Shown piece after piece: positions 6,146-12,834 of a stretch of DNA of 12,840 bases. The notes beneath the pieces were generated by a model. The model did no database searches. It was not told the origin of the DNA and was given only the letters and a program-made list of their open reading frames with translations. A program made the position numbers and the translations under genes. Source of the stretch: UMGS1649 sp045637095. Its GTDB lineage: Bacteria > Bacillota > Clostridia > TANB77 > CAG-465. How positions within the stretch are numbered: position 1 is the first letter of the stretch; the number at the start of each line of letters is the position of its first letter. Where the stretch lies: NCBI GenBank assembly GCA_045637095.1, contig JAZTYX010000051.1, positions 1 through 12,840 of the forward strand, in the 5' to 3' direction.

Positions 6146-6718
6146 ATGAAAGAAAATACAAAATGGATAATAACTACGTTTATGCTAACATTTATGTTAG
6201 CTTTATTATTTGGAGGAGTATCTAACGTAGTAATAGAAAAATTAAATATAATATTAGCAATTTTAGTACTTGTAGCGGTTGTAGTTATAGGTATTTTATT
6301 TGACATGATTGGTATGGCAATAGCAACTTGTGATGAAGCGCCATTCCATGCAAAAGCGGCTAAAAAAGCTGGTGGAGCAAAAGAAGTGTTAAGATTGTTA
6401 AAGAGCAAAGATAAGGCTACTAACATATGTAATGACCTTTTAGGAGATATATGTGGTATCGTATCTGGTAGTGCGGGCGCTCTTATATCTGTAAAACTTG
6501 CAGTAATTATTGAAATGGATGTTGTAATGGTAAGCCTTGTATTAAGTGCGATTATAGCAGCTATAACAGTTGGTGGTAAAGCTTTAGGTAAAGGTATATC
6601 TATGAAAAACGCCGAAGCAATAATGAGCATGGTTGGTGGAATAATACACATAGTAGCTCCAGTTAAAGAAAAGAATAAACCAAATAAAAAAGAAAATAAA
6701 GAAAAAGAAACAAAGTAA
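6146..6718 (+). CDS. oapA: OLE-associated membrane protein OapA
   Basis: 190 aa. ATG is preceded by AAAGGA (6135-6140) at 5 nt and starts 23 nt beyond the end of the OLE RNA, so the two are probably co-transcribed from 5577-5605. Four hydrophobic segments are visible (about 7-24, 33-53, 103-122, 126-143). The segment FDMIGMAIATCDEAPFHAKA (52-71), the KKAGGAKEVLRLLK stretch (73-86) and NDLLGDICGI (96-105) fit the OapA family as I know it. Asp97 and Asp101 form the DxxxD motif reported to matter for OLE RNA function. The C-terminal tail (173-190) is lysine-rich and could contact RNA. In studied species OapA binds OLE RNA as a dimer and tethers it to the membrane; databases sometimes label the family as CorB-like Mg/Co transport proteins. 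This tail is unusually long and Lys/Glu/Asn repetitive. Confidence 0.88.
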   Translation: MKENTKWIITTFMLTFMLALLFGGVSNVVIEKLNIILAILVLVAVVVIGILFDMIGMAIATCDEAPFHAKAAKKAGGAKEVLRLLKSKDKATNICNDLLGDICGIVSGSAGALISVKLAVIIEMDVVMVSLVLSAIIAAITVGGKALGKGISMKNAEAIMSMVGGIIHIVAPVKEKNKPNKKENKEKETK

Positions 6719-6741
6719 TTTTAATATTATTTATGATATAT

Positions 6742-6768
6742 AGAAGATGCATAATGCATCTTCTTTTT
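6742..6768 (+). terminator. Intrinsic terminator after oapA
   Basis: Stem AGAAGATGC (6742-6750) / GCATCTTCT (6756-6764), loop ATAAT, then TTTT. It ends the OLE-oapA transcript. Confidence 0.85.
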
Positions 6769-6797
6769 ATTTTAATGTTCTTTTAATACTACTTTAA

Positions 6798-6826
6798 TTG
6801 ACAAGAAATTACCTTTGGAATATACT
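6798..6826 (+). promoter_or_regulatory. Promoter of the EamA transporter gene
   Basis: TTGACA (6798-6803), 17-bp spacer, TATACT (6821-6826). The transporter start codon is about 14 nt past the predicted transcription start, giving a short leader that still contains AGAGGA (6833-6838). Confidence 0.75.
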
Positions 6827-6846
6827 TTTTTAAGAGGATAAAACAA

Positions 6847-7695
6847 ATGACAAATTGGATTGTATTAACGATGTTATATGCCATAATAAATGGTATATTT
6901 CAATGTGCGAAGAAGAAATCTATAGAGAAAAATACTATATTTGAAGTGTTGGCGGTCTTTTCATTAATTGCATTTTTAATGTCTGCTCTAATGATGAGAG
7001 ATAACATATTAATAGACTTTAAGTATTTATTAATTATTTTATTTAAATCATCTATTATAGTAATAGCGTGGGTTCTAGCGTTGAATGCGTTAAAAAAGAT
7101 AGAAATTAGTCTTTATGGAGTAATAAATTTATCTAGAATAATATTTTCTATATTACTAAGCGTATTAATATTAGGAGAAAAGTTAACGGTTTCAGTAATA
7201 GCGGGAATTATATTAGTAATAACAGGACTTGTATTAGTAAATAAAATAGGCAGTAAGAAAGGTGAGAAGAAGGCAGATAAGAATGCAATACTTATGCTTT
7301 TAGGTTCGTGCTTCTTAAATGCTACATCTGCTATAATAGATAAGGGAATAACGACTAAAGTAACAAGTTCTCAACTTCAATTTTACTTCTTGTTGTTTTT
7401 AACAATAATATATTGGATCATATTATTATTTAAGCAAAAGAAAATAGACTTTAAGGCCATGAATAAAAATTATTGGATTTTAATAGCCGCGTTAAGCCTA
7501 GTGTTTGGAGATAAGTTCTTATTTATAGCTAACGAAATACCTGAAAGCAAGGTTGCTGTAATGACTTTGATTAAGCAACTTAGTGTGATAGAAATAATAA
7601 TATTAGGAAAAATATTCTTCAAGGAAAAGAATATAGTAAAGAAGTTGTTGTGTTCGTTACTAGTTATATTAGGTATACTTTTAACGGTAATTTAA
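6847..7695 (+). CDS. EamA/DMT-family membrane transporter
   Basis: 282 aa, the usual length for a two-domain drug/metabolite transporter superfamily protein. About ten hydrophobic segments fall in two halves. The first half ends with LGEKLTVSVIAGIILVITG (109-127) and the second with FFKEKNIVKKLLCSLLVILG (257-276), the matching end-of-domain signature of EamA repeats. A Lys-rich loop (about 136-146) joins the halves. The family exports or imports small metabolites, and substrate cannot be predicted from sequence. It has its own promoter and a terminator shared with the convergent gene, so no operon partner hints at a substrate. The start is supported by AGAGGA at 8 nt. Confidence 0.85.
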   Translation: MTNWIVLTMLYAIINGIFQCAKKKSIEKNTIFEVLAVFSLIAFLMSALMMRDNILIDFKYLLIILFKSSIIVIAWVLALNALKKIEISLYGVINLSRIIFSILLSVLILGEKLTVSVIAGIILVITGLVLVNKIGSKKGEKKADKNAILMLLGSCFLNATSAIIDKGITTKVTSSQLQFYFLLFLTIIYWIILLFKQKKIDFKAMNKNYWILIAALSLVFGDKFLFIANEIPESKVAVMTLIKQLSVIEIIILGKIFFKEKNIVKKLLCSLLVILGILLTVI

Positions 7696-7712
7696 GATAA
7701 TTAAACGCAAAA

Positions 7713-7745
7713 AGCACCCCAATGTTTTGGGGTGCTGTTGTTTTT
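7713..7745. terminator. Bidirectional intrinsic terminator between convergent genes
   Basis: A 10-bp stem AGCACCCCAA (7713-7722) / TTGGGGTGCT (7727-7736) with a 4-nt loop. On the plus strand GTTGTTTTT follows; on the minus strand TTTTTGCG follows directly. It serves the EamA gene and the reverse-strand gene ending at 7760. Confidence 0.85.
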
Positions 7746-7759
7746 AAAGTAGGTGGGAC

Positions 7760-8257
7760 TTATGATACAAAGTCCAAAATGTTTGGAACAATAAAGGTAT
7801 TGTTCTCGTCCAAATAGCCTAATACATAGGCCTTAAATCTTGTGGAATCGTACTTTTTTTGGTAAATGGTCAATGCATCTTCAGGGCACGCGGCTTGAAC
7901 ATATTCGGGGATATAAAGTCCGAACGCAGAAAGCTTTTTAGGCTCATCAAGCAGCCTGCTCACAAGATGATATCGCATTCCAGGAGTGGGTGGCTCGAGC
8001 TTTTTTGCAGATCCGTAACGCATATGAAAATTAGGGATGAGAAGACTATCGCCATCCATAAAACCGATGCATCTGGAAAAATTTATTGCAGCTTTCAAAG
8101 AAAAGCTTGGGTGTTCTTCAAGCAGTGCCATAATGTTTTCTGCATAAAAGTTTAATGCAGCCTGCTCAGAATCGGCTTCGATTATCTTTGAGTTAGTATA
8201 GCGGATTCTAAAATCGCTCCCGAGCATATTGCCAATGTTTCCTACTACATACTTCAT
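7760..8257 (-). CDS. Hypothetical protein with internal duplication, 165 aa
   Basis: I place the start at the ATG at 8257, with AAAGGA (8270-8265) 7 nt upstream. The earlier in-frame ATG at 8275 has no ribosome binding site and would add six residues. I do not recognise the family. The protein is two copies of one unit of about 75 residues: unit 1 (1-77) opens MKYVV, then IIEADSEQAALNFY (25-38) and RCIGFMDGDSLLIPN (62-76); unit 2 (94-161) opens MRYHL, then YVQAACPEDALTIYQ (119-133) and YVLGYLDENNTFIVPN (144-159). The shared pattern is A-x-(S/P)-E-x-AL-x-(F/I)Y, then G(F/Y)(M/L)D-x(2)-(S/T)-x-(L/I)(I/V)PN. There is no signal peptide or membrane segment. GC content is visibly higher than in neighbouring genes. 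It is monocistronic. Confidence 0.8.
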   Translation of the reverse strand: MKYVVGNIGNMLGSDFRIRYTNSKIIEADSEQAALNFYAENIMALLEEHPSFSLKAAINFSRCIGFMDGDSLLIPNFHMRYGSAKKLEPPTPGMRYHLVSRLLDEPKKLSAFGLYIPEYVQAACPEDALTIYQKKYDSTRFKAYVLGYLDENNTFIVPNILDFVS

Positions 8258-8311
8258 CGCTTTTTCCTTTCTCATAATTATGATTAAATTTTTGGGGTAT
8301 AACGCAAGTGA

Positions 8312-8340
8312 ATTATATCACAAAAAATGTACAAATGCAA
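8312..8340 (-). promoter_or_regulatory. Promoter of the reverse-strand 165-aa gene
   Basis: Read on the minus strand: TTGCAT (8340-8335), 17-bp spacer, TATAAT (8317-8312). The predicted start near 8305 gives a leader of about 48 nt before the ATG at 8257. Confidence 0.7.
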
Positions 8341-8389
8341 ATTTAGGAGTAAGCGGTAGACATAAAATTGTTAAAATTCGTTTAATATA

Positions 8390-8418
8390 TTGCTAAAATA
8401 TATGTGTTTTGGTATAAT
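8390..8418 (+). promoter_or_regulatory. Promoter of the polysaccharide operon, extended -10
   Basis: TTGCTA (8390-8395), 17-bp spacer, TATAAT (8413-8418) preceded by TGG (8410-8412), an extended -10. The predicted transcription start (about 8425) falls within or next to the ribosome binding site AAAGGAG (8423-8429). The leader would therefore be only about 10-12 nt. Confidence 0.65.
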
Positions 8419-8435
8419 TATTAAAGGAGTTTTTT

Positions 8436-9539
8436 ATGAAAAATATAAAGATTTTAACTTTCCATAATGCCGAAAATTATGGAGCGAATCTTCAAGCATA
8501 TGCCTTAAAAGAAGTGTTAAAAGATATGGATACAAATCCGTCGTTTATAAACTATATGGATAAGCATATTCTTAAGGATTACAAATTAATAAGAACTAAC
8601 TCTCTTAAATCTTTTTTCTCAAGTTTATGGTATATGCCAAGAAACTTAAAAAGAAAGAAAAGTTTTAAGAGTTTTTGTGATACATATTTAGATGGTAATA
8701 CTAAAAAACATTATACTAAAGAAGATATAGAGCAAGATTTGTCCGCTGAAGATATACTTGTTGCTGGTAGTGACCAAATATTTAATCCAGAGCTTACAGA
8801 TGGCCTTTCGGATGTATATACATTAAACTTTAAGAAGGATAATGTAGCCAAGATAATATATGGTGCTAGCGTTGGAAATGATGAGCTTTTAGAAGCTAAT
8901 AAAGAAGATTTCAAAGAAAAGTTAAATAAACTAGAATACATATCTGTAAGAGAAGAAAATATAGCAAACAGATTAGAAAATATACTTAACAAGAAAGTAG
9001 AGAAAGTATTAGATCCAACATTGCTTCTTAAAAAAGAAAAGTGGGAAGAATTAATAGAAATAGAAAAAACAGTGGATTTAGATAATACAAAATATATACT
9101 TGTTTATACATTGTTTGAAAATCCAGAGATAACTAAAATTGCAGATTATATCTCAGATAAAACGGGGCTTAAGGTAATTCATTTTAGAAAATATAATGCA
9201 TACAAAAACGAATTAATGCCTATGTATACTAAAGGACCTGCAGATTTTGTAAATGCATTTAAGAACGCAGAGTATGTTGTAACAAACTCGTTCCATGGAC
9301 TGGTGTTTAGTATAATATTTGAAAGAAAACAATATGTTTTATTACCTAAATCTAGAGGTGGTAGATTAAAAGAGTTATTAACTCTTACTGGATTAGAGAA
9401 AAGGTCTGTAGACTCATTAGAGGATGTTAAAAATAAAGATTTAGATGAGAATATAGATTATGCGTCTGTAAAAGATAAATTAAATATTGAGAAAGAAAAA
9501 TCTATTAAATATTTAAGAGGTGGAATATGCAAGGATTAA
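8436..9539 (+). CDS. Polysaccharide pyruvyl transferase family protein
   Basis: 367 aa. It starts at ATG with AAAGGAG at 6 nt. The N-terminal Rossmann-like half begins KILTFHNAENYGANLQAYAL (5-24), the N(F/Y)GA-LQ signature of the family. Further family landmarks are AGSDQIFNP (110-118), YGASVG (142-147), ISVRE (169-173), LDPTLLL (192-198), and the C-terminal TNSFHGLVFSIIF (283-295) with the conserved His287. The family (PF04230; CsaB and WcaK relatives) transfers pyruvate from phosphoenolpyruvate to sugars of cell-surface glycans, forming ketals. The exact acceptor cannot be told. It heads an operon with an HIT protein and a flippase, and an FrhB-type protein follows nearby, a combination often seen in exopolysaccharide or capsule loci. 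No other glycosyltransferase is inside the window. Confidence 0.88.
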   Translation: MKNIKILTFHNAENYGANLQAYALKEVLKDMDTNPSFINYMDKHILKDYKLIRTNSLKSFFSSLWYMPRNLKRKKSFKSFCDTYLDGNTKKHYTKEDIEQDLSAEDILVAGSDQIFNPELTDGLSDVYTLNFKKDNVAKIIYGASVGNDELLEANKEDFKEKLNKLEYISVREENIANRLENILNKKVEKVLDPTLLLKKEKWEELIEIEKTVDLDNTKYILVYTLFENPEITKIADYISDKTGLKVIHFRKYNAYKNELMPMYTKGPADFVNAFKNAEYVVTNSFHGLVFSIIFERKQYVLLPKSRGGRLKELLTLTGLEKRSVDSLEDVKNKDLDENIDYASVKDKLNIEKEKSIKYLRGGICKD

Positions 9540-10030
9540 AGGAACTATCTGATAAAGAATTAGAAGAATTAATAATAAAAGGCGAAGTTACAATGCCAGA
9601 TTTAGTAGATAATGGTATTTGTCCAACATGCTTTGATAGAGCTCATAACAATTGCCTTTATGGAGACAATACAGATAAAGTGTTATATGAAGATGAAGAA
9701 ATAGAATGTTTCTTAGTCGGAAATCCTAGAGCAAAAGGTCATACAGCAATATCTTCTAAGGTGCATTATAAAGATATGATGGATATTCCAGATGATTTAT
9801 GTAACAAAATATTTGTTTTCGCAAAGAAAATGATGAACATATTAAAAGAAGTATATGGCTCTGAAAGTGTATATCTATGTACTATGTGTGATGGACCAAT
9901 GAATCACTTCCATATACAATTAATACCAAGATATGATTTTGAAAAAAGAGGTTCTAAAAACTTTGTAAAAGAAAGACAAGAATACATACATGATGAAATT
10001 AAAATAAAAGAAATTAAAGAAAGAATTTAG
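9527..10030 (+). CDS. HIT-family protein (HxHxQ variant)
   Basis: 167 aa. ATG lies inside the end of the preceding gene (13-nt overlap), with AGAGGTGG (9516-9523) just upstream, so translation is probably coupled. Landmarks: a Cys pair CPTC (32-35), a probable structural zinc site with nearby His/Cys; FLVGNPRAKGHTAISSKVHY (62-81), the typical HIT beta-strand and loop; and the catalytic motif NHFHIQLIP (126-134) with His127 and His129. The third His of the classical HφHφHφφ motif is Gln131, as in GalT-like nucleotidyltransferases and some dinucleoside polyphosphate phosphorylases. An extra helical N-terminus (1-28) and a Lys/Glu-rich C-terminal helix flank the core. Its place between a pyruvyl transferase and a flippase suggests a role in nucleotide-sugar handling, but this is inference; a general nucleotide hydrolase is equally possible. 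Confidence 0.85.
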   Translation: MQGLKELSDKELEELIIKGEVTMPDLVDNGICPTCFDRAHNNCLYGDNTDKVLYEDEEIECFLVGNPRAKGHTAISSKVHYKDMMDIPDDLCNKIFVFAKKMMNILKEVYGSESVYLCTMCDGPMNHFHIQLIPRYDFEKRGSKNFVKERQEYIHDEIKIKEIKERI

Positions 10031-10047
10031 AAAGGGTAAATATATAA

Positions 10048-11457
10048 ATGTCGAAAGAAAAACAACTCATGAAGAATACAGCTATTATTACGATAGGTAA
10101 GGTATGCACACAAATGATTAGCTTCTTTTTGTTACCACTTTATACTGCCATATTTACAACAGATGAATATGGTATAGTTGATCTATTTAATACAATAGTA
10201 GCCTGTGTATTACCGATAGTAACATTACAAATTGAGCAGGGGTTATTTAGATTCCTTATAGATACACGTGATGATGATACTGGTAAAACAAAATTAATAA
10301 CAAGTACAGCTGTATTATTTCTATTTCAAACGTTAATTTATGTGGGGCTGTATAGTATAATACAAAACTATATAAATAGTGAGTACAAGCACTTTTTATT
10401 ACTAAATGTTATAGCAAATATGGCTTCTGGATTAATGCTACAACTAGCAAGAGGACTTGGTAAAAATAAAGAATACTCAATTGGTAGCTTTATTGTTGCT
10501 GGATTTACAGTAATACTTAATGTGCTGCTAATAGTTGTACTAGGCTTTAGAGTAGAAGGAATGTTCCTATCTATCTTTATAGCAAATATGTTAGCAAGTA
10601 TATATTTATTTTTTGCTTGTAAGACATATAATTTTATTAAGAAATCTGGTTTTAGATTTAGTGCAATAAAAGCTATGCTTAAATATTCTATAGCATTAAT
10701 ACCAAATGCAATATCTTGGTGGGTAATTAATGTATCGGATAGAGCAATAATATCTAGCATGCTAAGTATAGGTGCAAACGGTATATATGCGGCAGCGAAT
10801 AAGTTTTCTGGTGTATATATAAATGCATATAATATATTTAATATAGCATGGACAGAGTCTGCTGCTGTAAATATAGATAGTGAAGATAGGGATAAATATT
10901 TTACAAACATAATAAATACAGGATTTCAGGTGTTTGGCAGTATAGCTCTTCTTGTAATAGCGTTAACACCATTCATATTTCCGTTAATAATAAATGCAAA
11001 GTTTGGCGAAGCATATAATCAAATACCGCTTTTAATGTTAGCATCATTATTTAATGTTGGAGTAGGACTTGTAAGCGTTATATATGTTGCTAAAAAACGT
11101 TCTTTAGATATATCTAAAACATCGTTTATGTCTGCGGTAATAAACGTGGTTGTAAATGTACTGCTAATTAAACATATAGGTCTTTATGCAGCATCTATAT
11201 CTACAATAGTTGCATATTTATCTATGTTCATATATAGAGCGGTAGACTGTAAGAAATATGTAGATTTCAAAATGGATGTAAGAATGTTAATTAAACTTGG
11301 TATAATGTTTGTGTTAACATTTGTAGCATTCTATATTAACAATATAGTTACAAATGTGTTAATGTTAGCTGGTGTAATAGCATTTACAGTTATATATAAC
11401 AAAAATGGATTTAAGAAGATAATCAAGATAATAAAAAACAAAAAAGCGAAGATGTAA
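10048..11457 (+). CDS. Polysaccharide flippase (Wzx/RfbX-like, MVF/MATE-type)
   Basis: 469 aa. It lies 17 nt after the HIT gene, with AAAGGG (10031-10036) upstream, in the same operon. About twelve to fourteen hydrophobic segments run through the whole length. The N-terminus MKNTAIITIGKVCTQMISFF (8-27), with LPLYTAIFTTDEYGIVDLF following, is the characteristic opening of oligosaccharide flippases and polysaccharide biosynthesis proteins (PF01943/PF13440). The central ALIPNAISWWVINVSDRAII region (about 216-235) is the second family landmark. The tail is basic (KKIIKIIKNKKAKM), consistent with a cytoplasmic end. The family flips undecaprenyl-linked glycan repeat units across the cytoplasmic membrane. 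Together with the pyruvyl transferase it indicates that the cluster makes a surface glycan (capsule, exopolysaccharide or wall polymer). Confidence 0.88.
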   Translation: MSKEKQLMKNTAIITIGKVCTQMISFFLLPLYTAIFTTDEYGIVDLFNTIVACVLPIVTLQIEQGLFRFLIDTRDDDTGKTKLITSTAVLFLFQTLIYVGLYSIIQNYINSEYKHFLLLNVIANMASGLMLQLARGLGKNKEYSIGSFIVAGFTVILNVLLIVVLGFRVEGMFLSIFIANMLASIYLFFACKTYNFIKKSGFRFSAIKAMLKYSIALIPNAISWWVINVSDRAIISSMLSIGANGIYAAANKFSGVYINAYNIFNIAWTESAAVNIDSEDRDKYFTNIINTGFQVFGSIALLVIALTPFIFPLIINAKFGEAYNQIPLLMLASLFNVGVGLVSVIYVAKKRSLDISKTSFMSAVINVVVNVLLIKHIGLYAASISTIVAYLSMFIYRAVDCKKYVDFKMDVRMLIKLGIMFVLTFVAFYINNIVTNVLMLAGVIAFTVIYNKNGFKKIIKIIKNKKAKM

Positions 11458-11480
11458 AATGTTAAAACGTATGTTAATAT

Positions 11481-11512
11481 AAGAGGGATTTTTAAGTCCC
11501 TCTTTAATATTT
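11481..11512 (+). terminator. Intrinsic terminator after the flippase gene
   Basis: Stem AAGAGGGA (11481-11488) / TCCCTCTT (11497-11504) with an 8-nt loop, followed by a weak T-rich tail (TAATATTTT). It separates the first three polysaccharide genes from the FrhB-type gene. Confidence 0.75.
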
Positions 11513-11587
11513 TCTATAACATTTTTATATAAAATCATGTGTGGATAAATTAATCAAAAACATATAATAAAAAAATGCCGTTTTTCC

Positions 11588-11616
11588 TTGATACATCGCC
11601 ACTTTTTTGATATAAT
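11588..11616 (+). promoter_or_regulatory. Promoter of the FrhB-type gene, extended -10
   Basis: TTGATA (11588-11593), 17-bp spacer, TATAAT (11611-11616) preceded by TGA (11608-11610). The predicted transcription start near 11623 lies upstream of the ribosome binding site. This leaves about 30 nt of leader before the TTG codon at 11655. Confidence 0.75.
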
Positions 11617-11654
11617 AAATAATAGACTTTTTGAGACTAAAAGGAGTAAATAAA

Positions 11655-12794
11655 TTGGAGAACATTTATCTAAAAACAAAAAACAAAAAAGAATGTAATG
11701 GATGCACTGCTTGTGCATATGTTTGCCCTAAAAATTGTATAACAATGAATGAAGATAGTGAGGGATTTATATATCCTGTAATAGATGAAACAAATTGTGT
11801 ACATTGCAATAAATGTTTAACGGTATGTAGTAATACATATAAACAAGATGATAAAAGAAAGATAACTCCTTTTGGCATAGTGCATAATAATAAAGAAGTG
11901 TTAAATAAAAGTACTTCTGGTGGAATGTTTTATGCATTAATAACAGACTTGTTTAGCAAACCTAATTCAGTATGTTATGGAGCTGGTTATGATGAAAATC
12001 TAGAAGTAAAACATATGAGAGCTGAAACTATAGAAGATGCAATGAAATTTATGGGTTCTAAATATGTAAGAAGTAATATAGATGGTGTATACGAATTAGT
12101 TAAGAAAGATTTGTTAGATGGTAAAAATGTATTATTTACAGGAACTCCTTGTATGACAGCTGGATTATACACTTATCTAAAAAGAGATGCAGACAATTTG
12201 CTTACATGCAATATAATATGTCATTCTAATCCATCACCTAAGGTATTTGCTAAATATATTAAATGTTTGGAATTAATTAAAGGAAATAAAGTTAAGAATA
12301 TAACATTTAGAGCAAAAGAAACTGGTTGGAAAAATGCAATTCCGGTTATAGAACTAGAAAACGGTGCTAAATTTGAAGAAGATACTTTCGCAAAAGCATT
12401 TTCGCGAACACTAATATCTAGACCAAGCTGTAGTGAATGCAGATTTACTGAACCGTATAAAGTAGCAGACATAACAATCGGAGACTTTTGGGGTGTGGAA
12501 AAATTAACAGATATTAAAGATATAGAAAATGGGATATCTTTAGTATACGCAAACACTAAAAAAGGATTAGATAAAATAAATAAACTAAAAGGTGTGACAA
12601 AATACGAGTTAGATGAAAATCTAAACTATTTAATATACAACCATCACGCGCCTGTAAAAGAACATAGAAACAGAGAAAAGTTTTTTAATAAATTAAACAA
12701 AATAGAAGACAAAGATATTATTAAATTAATAAATAACATGTCTAAAGAAAGATTCGTAAGAAGAGTTCTTAAGAAATTGAGAATGTTAAAATAA
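11655..12794 (+). CDS. FrhB-type (coenzyme F420 hydrogenase/dehydrogenase beta-subunit-like) iron-sulfur protein, polysaccharide-associated
   Basis: 379 aa from a TTG start at 11655, chosen because AAGGAG (11641-11646) lies 8 nt upstream. The in-frame TTG at 11631 has no ribosome binding site and would translate through that site. Two [4Fe-4S] ferredoxin motifs are complete: Cys14-x2-Cys17-x2-Cys20-x3-Cys24-Pro and Cys48-x2-Cys51-x2-Cys54-x3-Cys58. The FrhB N- and C-terminal domains follow, with STSGGMF (86-92), FTGTPCMTAGLYTYL (161-175), CHSNPSPKVF (189-198), RPSCSEC (256-262) and DITIGDFWG (272-280). Family members usually bind a flavin and further iron-sulfur clusters and reduce or oxidise a partner using ferredoxin-level electrons. 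In Firmicutes without F420 they often sit beside pyruvyl transferases in exopolysaccharide clusters, where the substrate is unknown. The redox role here is inferred. Confidence 0.87.
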   Translation: MENIYLKTKNKKECNGCTACAYVCPKNCITMNEDSEGFIYPVIDETNCVHCNKCLTVCSNTYKQDDKRKITPFGIVHNNKEVLNKSTSGGMFYALITDLFSKPNSVCYGAGYDENLEVKHMRAETIEDAMKFMGSKYVRSNIDGVYELVKKDLLDGKNVLFTGTPCMTAGLYTYLKRDADNLLTCNIICHSNPSPKVFAKYIKCLELIKGNKVKNITFRAKETGWKNAIPVIELENGAKFEEDTFAKAFSRTLISRPSCSECRFTEPYKVADITIGDFWGVEKLTDIKDIENGISLVYANTKKGLDKINKLKGVTKYELDENLNYLIYNHHAPVKEHRNREKFFNKLNKIEDKDIIKLINNMSKERFVRRVLKKLRMLK

Positions 12795-12834
12795 AGATAT
12801 ATAGATATAAATTAGATTAGAAAGGAGAAAAAAC

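Noticed and set aside
6106..6651. Reverse-strand 181-aa open frame
   Set aside because: It is the antisense shadow of oapA, has low-complexity Ile/Thr/Ser content and no promoter or ribosome binding site.
7859..8155. Plus-strand open frame of 98 codons
   Set aside because: It lies wholly opposite the better supported reverse-strand gene, has no ribosome binding site and shows no recognisable product.
8258..8275. Upstream ATG adding MRKEKA to the reverse-strand 165-aa gene
   Set aside because: No ribosome binding site precedes it, while the inner ATG has AAAGGA at 7 nt and matches the start of the second internal repeat (MKY / MRY).
10368..10910. Reverse-strand 180-aa open frame
   Set aside because: It is antisense to the flippase gene, whose family motifs and membrane segments are clear.
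11505..11587. Possible small RNA or regulatory element in the AT-rich spacer
   Set aside because: No convincing hairpin or ORF was found apart from the terminator before it and the promoter after it.
11631..11654. Upstream TTG start for the FrhB-type gene
   Set aside because: It has no Shine-Dalgarno and lies about 8 nt from the predicted transcription start. The AAGGAG at 11641-11646 is correctly placed for the TTG at 11655.
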